This document shows, in pieces, positions 5,670 to 7,311 of a stretch of DNA of 7,311 nt. Below the pieces are notes generated by a model that was not told the DNA's origin, ran no database searches, and was given only the letters and a program-made list of their open reading frames with translations. A program made the translations under genes and the position numbers. The DNA is from Clostridiales bacterium (lineage in GTDB: Bacteria; Bacillota; Clostridia; Christensenellales; Aristaeellaceae): positions 1-7,311 of the forward strand of contig JAAZBR010000059.1 in the NCBI GenBank assembly GCA_012513735.1, given 5' to 3'. Numbering within the stretch: the stretch's first letter is position 1; each line of letters opens with the position of its first letter.

Positions 5670-6276
5670 GCGGGTTCCTCCTCAGGGCGGACAGCCACAG
5701 CTTGCGGGCAATGGCCGCGCTCTGTGCCTTGGTGCCGCTGGTATTGATCACATGATTCGCCCGGCGGGCCTTTTCACGTCCGGGCATCTGGCTGTTGACG
5801 CGCTGTAGCGCCTGGCGCAGGCTCAGCCCATCCCGGCGCATCAGGCGTCGCAGTTGCTGCCAGCGCGGCACCCAGGCGCACCACACCTCGTCGCACAGCT
5901 TGTCCAAGCCAGCCTCATACAGCAGAGGCACGTCTAGAATCAAGGCCGGCTGGTCGCTCAGGCTGTCGATCTGCCGCAGCATCTCAGCCTGTATCAGCGG
6001 CCGCATGATACCGTTGAGGCGATCCAGCGCCGCAGCATCCGCAAACACCAGATCCCCCAAGGCACGGCGGTCCAGCGCTTCCTCGGTAAACACCCGGTCG
6101 CCAAAGGCCTCGCGGATGGCGGGCAGGGCCGCCCCATCCACAATGGTCAGCTCGTGGGAGATTTTGTCCGCGTCGATCACATGGGCGCCCATGTCCAGCA
6201 GGGCGCGGGACAGGGTGCTCTTGCCGCTGGCAATGCCCCCCGTCAACCCGATGATATAAGGCCTATTTTGTGTCAT
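5662..6276 (-). CDS. coaE: Dephospho-CoA kinase CoaE
   Basis: CoaE phosphorylates the 3'-hydroxyl of the dephospho-CoA ribose with ATP, the last step of coenzyme A synthesis, in the cytoplasm. The 204-residue length is typical. The P-loop GLTGGIASGKS is at 10-20, the substrate-side motif DADKIS at 35-40, the core strand LDVPLLYEAG at 114-123, the lid region RRDGLS at 147-152 and the closing ANHVINTSG at 173-181, all in family order. The ATG at 6276 lies inside the polA 3' end (14-nt overlap) with no strong ribosome-binding site, so re-initiation after polA is likely. The downstream transglycosylase GTG overlaps its stop. In B. subtilis polA and coaE are near each other but with mutM between; here they are directly adjacent. 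Confidence 0.97.
   Translation of the reverse strand: MTQNRPYIIGLTGGIASGKSTLSRALLDMGAHVIDADKISHELTIVDGAALPAIREAFGDRVFTEEALDRRALGDLVFADAAALDRLNGIMRPLIQAEMLRQIDSLSDQPALILDVPLLYEAGLDKLCDEVWCAWVPRWQQLRRLMRRDGLSLRQALQRVNSQMPGREKARRANHVINTSGTKAQSAAIARKLWLSALRRNPRD
5677..5683 (-). promoter_or_regulatory. Strong Shine-Dalgarno site fixing the GTG start of the transglycosylase
   Basis: GAGGAGG on the minus strand, inside the 3' end of coaE, sits 7 nt before GTG 5669-5667. It is the best ribosome-binding site in the window and supports the non-ATG start, and with it the whole basic N-terminal tail. Confidence 0.85.
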
Positions 6277-7311
6277 ACCAGCTATACCCGCTCTTAATGT
6301 CGCTGATCAAGGGAACCCGCAGCTTGATCACATTCTCCATGCAGTCCCGCAGCAGCCCAACCACCTGGTCGCGCTCATTTTCGGGCGCCTCCACCAGCAG
6401 TTCGTCATGCACCTGCAGAATCAACCTGGCCTTCAGCCCTTCCTGCTTCAGGCGGGCGTGCACCCTCACCATGGCCGCCTTGATGATGTCTGCCGCGGTG
6501 CCCTGGATGGGGGTGTTCATGGCGGCTCGCTCGCCAAAGTTGCGCAGGTTGACGTTGGATGCCTTGAGTTCCTTCAGGTACCGCCTGCGGCCGTACAAGG
6601 TGACCGCATACTCGTTGAGGTAGCCGTCCTTCTTGGCCTTCTCCATGAAGGCGTGGACGCCTGGGTAGCGTTCAAAGTAACGGCTGATAAAATCCGCCGC
6701 CCGCTTGCGGGACACACCGATGTTGTTGGCCAGGCCAAAGTCACTGATGCCGTATACGATGCCAAAGTTGACCGCTTTGGCTGCGGAGCGCATGGCGCCC
6801 GTCACCTGCTGCATGGGCACGCCGTTGATCTCAGCCGCCGTGCGGGTATGGATATCCTGCCCGCGGATGAAGGCGTCGCACATGGCCTCGTCCCCGGACA
6901 TATGTGCCAGCACCCTGAGCTCAATCTGTGAATAGTCCCCGTCCACCAGCACGCAACCGGGGGCTGCCACAAAAGCGCGGCGGATCTCTCGCCCCATGTC
7001 GGTGCGAATTGGGATATTCTGCAGGTTGGGCTCGTTGCTGGAGATGCGGCCGGTGGAGGTGCCCGTCTGGTCGAAGGTGGTGTGGATGCGGCCCGACGGG
7101 CCCACGTTGCGCAGCAGCCCGTCGATGTAGGTACCGTTCAGCTTGACGATCTGCCGGTATTCCAGGATTTTGGGCACCACCGGGTGCATGTCTGCAATGC
7201 TCTCCAGGGTATCGGCGTCGGTGGACCAGCCCGTACGGGTCTTGCGCTTGCTAGGCAGGTTTAGTTCCTCAAACAGCACCTTGCCCAGTTGCTGGGGGCT
7301 GTTAATGTTAA
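6263..7311 (-). CDS. polA: DNA polymerase I, C-terminal polymerase domain (5' end outside window)
   Basis: PolA fills gaps and replaces RNA primers during replication and repair. Only the last 348 residues are visible. The frame stays open to the right edge and begins NINSPQQLGKVLFEEL, the usual start of the polymerase thumb/palm region, so the GTG at 7279 is internal and not a start. Counting from the first full codon (7309), motif A DYSQIELRVLAHMSGD is at 125-140 with its metal-binding Asp125, and motif B RSAAKAVNFGIVYG at 174-187 has the fingers Arg, Lys and Phe (equivalents of E. coli R754, K758 and F762). Motif C QVHDE is at 299-303 with the second catalytic Asp302. The template-contacting TGRISSNEPNLQNIPIR block and the TPIQGTAADIIK helix are also intact. 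The 5' nuclease and 3'-5' exonuclease parts cannot be judged. The TAG stop lies within coaE. Confidence 0.98.
   Translation of the reverse strand, partial: NINSPQQLGKVLFEELNLPSKRKTRTGWSTDADTLESIADMHPVVPKILEYRQIVKLNGTYIDGLLRNVGPSGRIHTTFDQTGTSTGRISSNEPNLQNIPIRTDMGREIRRAFVAAPGCVLVDGDYSQIELRVLAHMSGDEAMCDAFIRGQDIHTRTAAEINGVPMQQVTGAMRSAAKAVNFGIVYGISDFGLANNIGVSRKRAADFISRYFERYPGVHAFMEKAKKDGYLNEYAVTLYGRRRYLKELKASNVNLRNFGERAAMNTPIQGTAADIIKAAMVRVHARLKQEGLKARLILQVHDELLVEAPENERDQVVGLLRDCMENVIKLRVPLISDIKSGYSWYDTK

Noticed and set aside
4542..5747. A 401-codon plus-strand open frame opposite the transglycosylase.
   Set aside because: It is antisense to a complete SLT domain and the signal peptide of the next gene, and has no family-like sequence.
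7277..7279. GTG as the start of a short standalone polymerase.
   Set aside because: The frame continues upstream as NINSPQQLGK, the conserved polA sequence, so this codon is internal and the gene is cut by the window edge.
1..7311. Mobile element, phage, CRISPR, toxin-antitoxin or other accessory system.
   Set aside because: Genes are tightly packed, co-directional housekeeping or envelope genes of similar composition; no transposase, integrase, repeat array or att-like duplication was seen.

Overview
The window is a compact, GC-rich block in which every recognisable gene lies on the minus strand, so it reads from high to low coordinates. It looks like a core-chromosome segment of a high-GC clostridial-type Bacillota. 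The support is: strong purine-rich Shine-Dalgarno sites (GAGGAGG, AAAGGAG, AGGAGA), the prmA-rsmE pair, a coaE gene next to polA, and the type of membrane-anchored lytic transglycosylase and flavin reductase. No 16S or other taxonomic marker is present, so the assignment is inference.

Layout in transcription order. A first tight cluster runs from the right edge to about 2674: polA (DNA polymerase I, C-terminal polymerase domain only, 5' end outside the window), coaE (dephospho-CoA kinase, overlaps polA by 14 nt), a membrane-anchored lytic transglycosylase (GTG start, overlaps coaE by 8 nt), a family 5 (oligopeptide/nickel-type) solute-binding protein (overlaps the transglycosylase by up to 47 nt), and a flavin reductase-like protein 22 nt further on. 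After a 213-nt intergenic gap, the only sizeable one in the window, a second cluster starts: a secreted protein with a putative cysteine-amidase (NlpC/P60 or CHAP-like) fold, prmA (ribosomal protein L11 methyltransferase, 9 nt downstream) and rsmE (16S rRNA m3U methyltransferase, sharing one base with prmA and cut by the left edge about 20 residues before its expected end).

Functionally the first cluster mixes DNA repair, CoA synthesis and cell-envelope work. The transglycosylase and the peptide-type solute-binding protein are translationally overlapping and both extracytoplasmic, so a link to cell-wall fragment turnover is possible but unproven. The second cluster couples an envelope protein of unknown role to two translation-apparatus methyltransferases. 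The gap between the clusters holds a plausible sigma-A type promoter for the second cluster, embedded in an inverted repeat that could be an operator or an RNA structure.

I found no phage, transposon, CRISPR, RNA gene or defence/toxin module. Long plus-strand open frames opposite the genes are antisense shadows. The most interesting leads are modest: the intergenic inverted repeat, the solute-binding protein with no permease partners or lipobox, and the uncharacterised putative cysteine-amidase protein.
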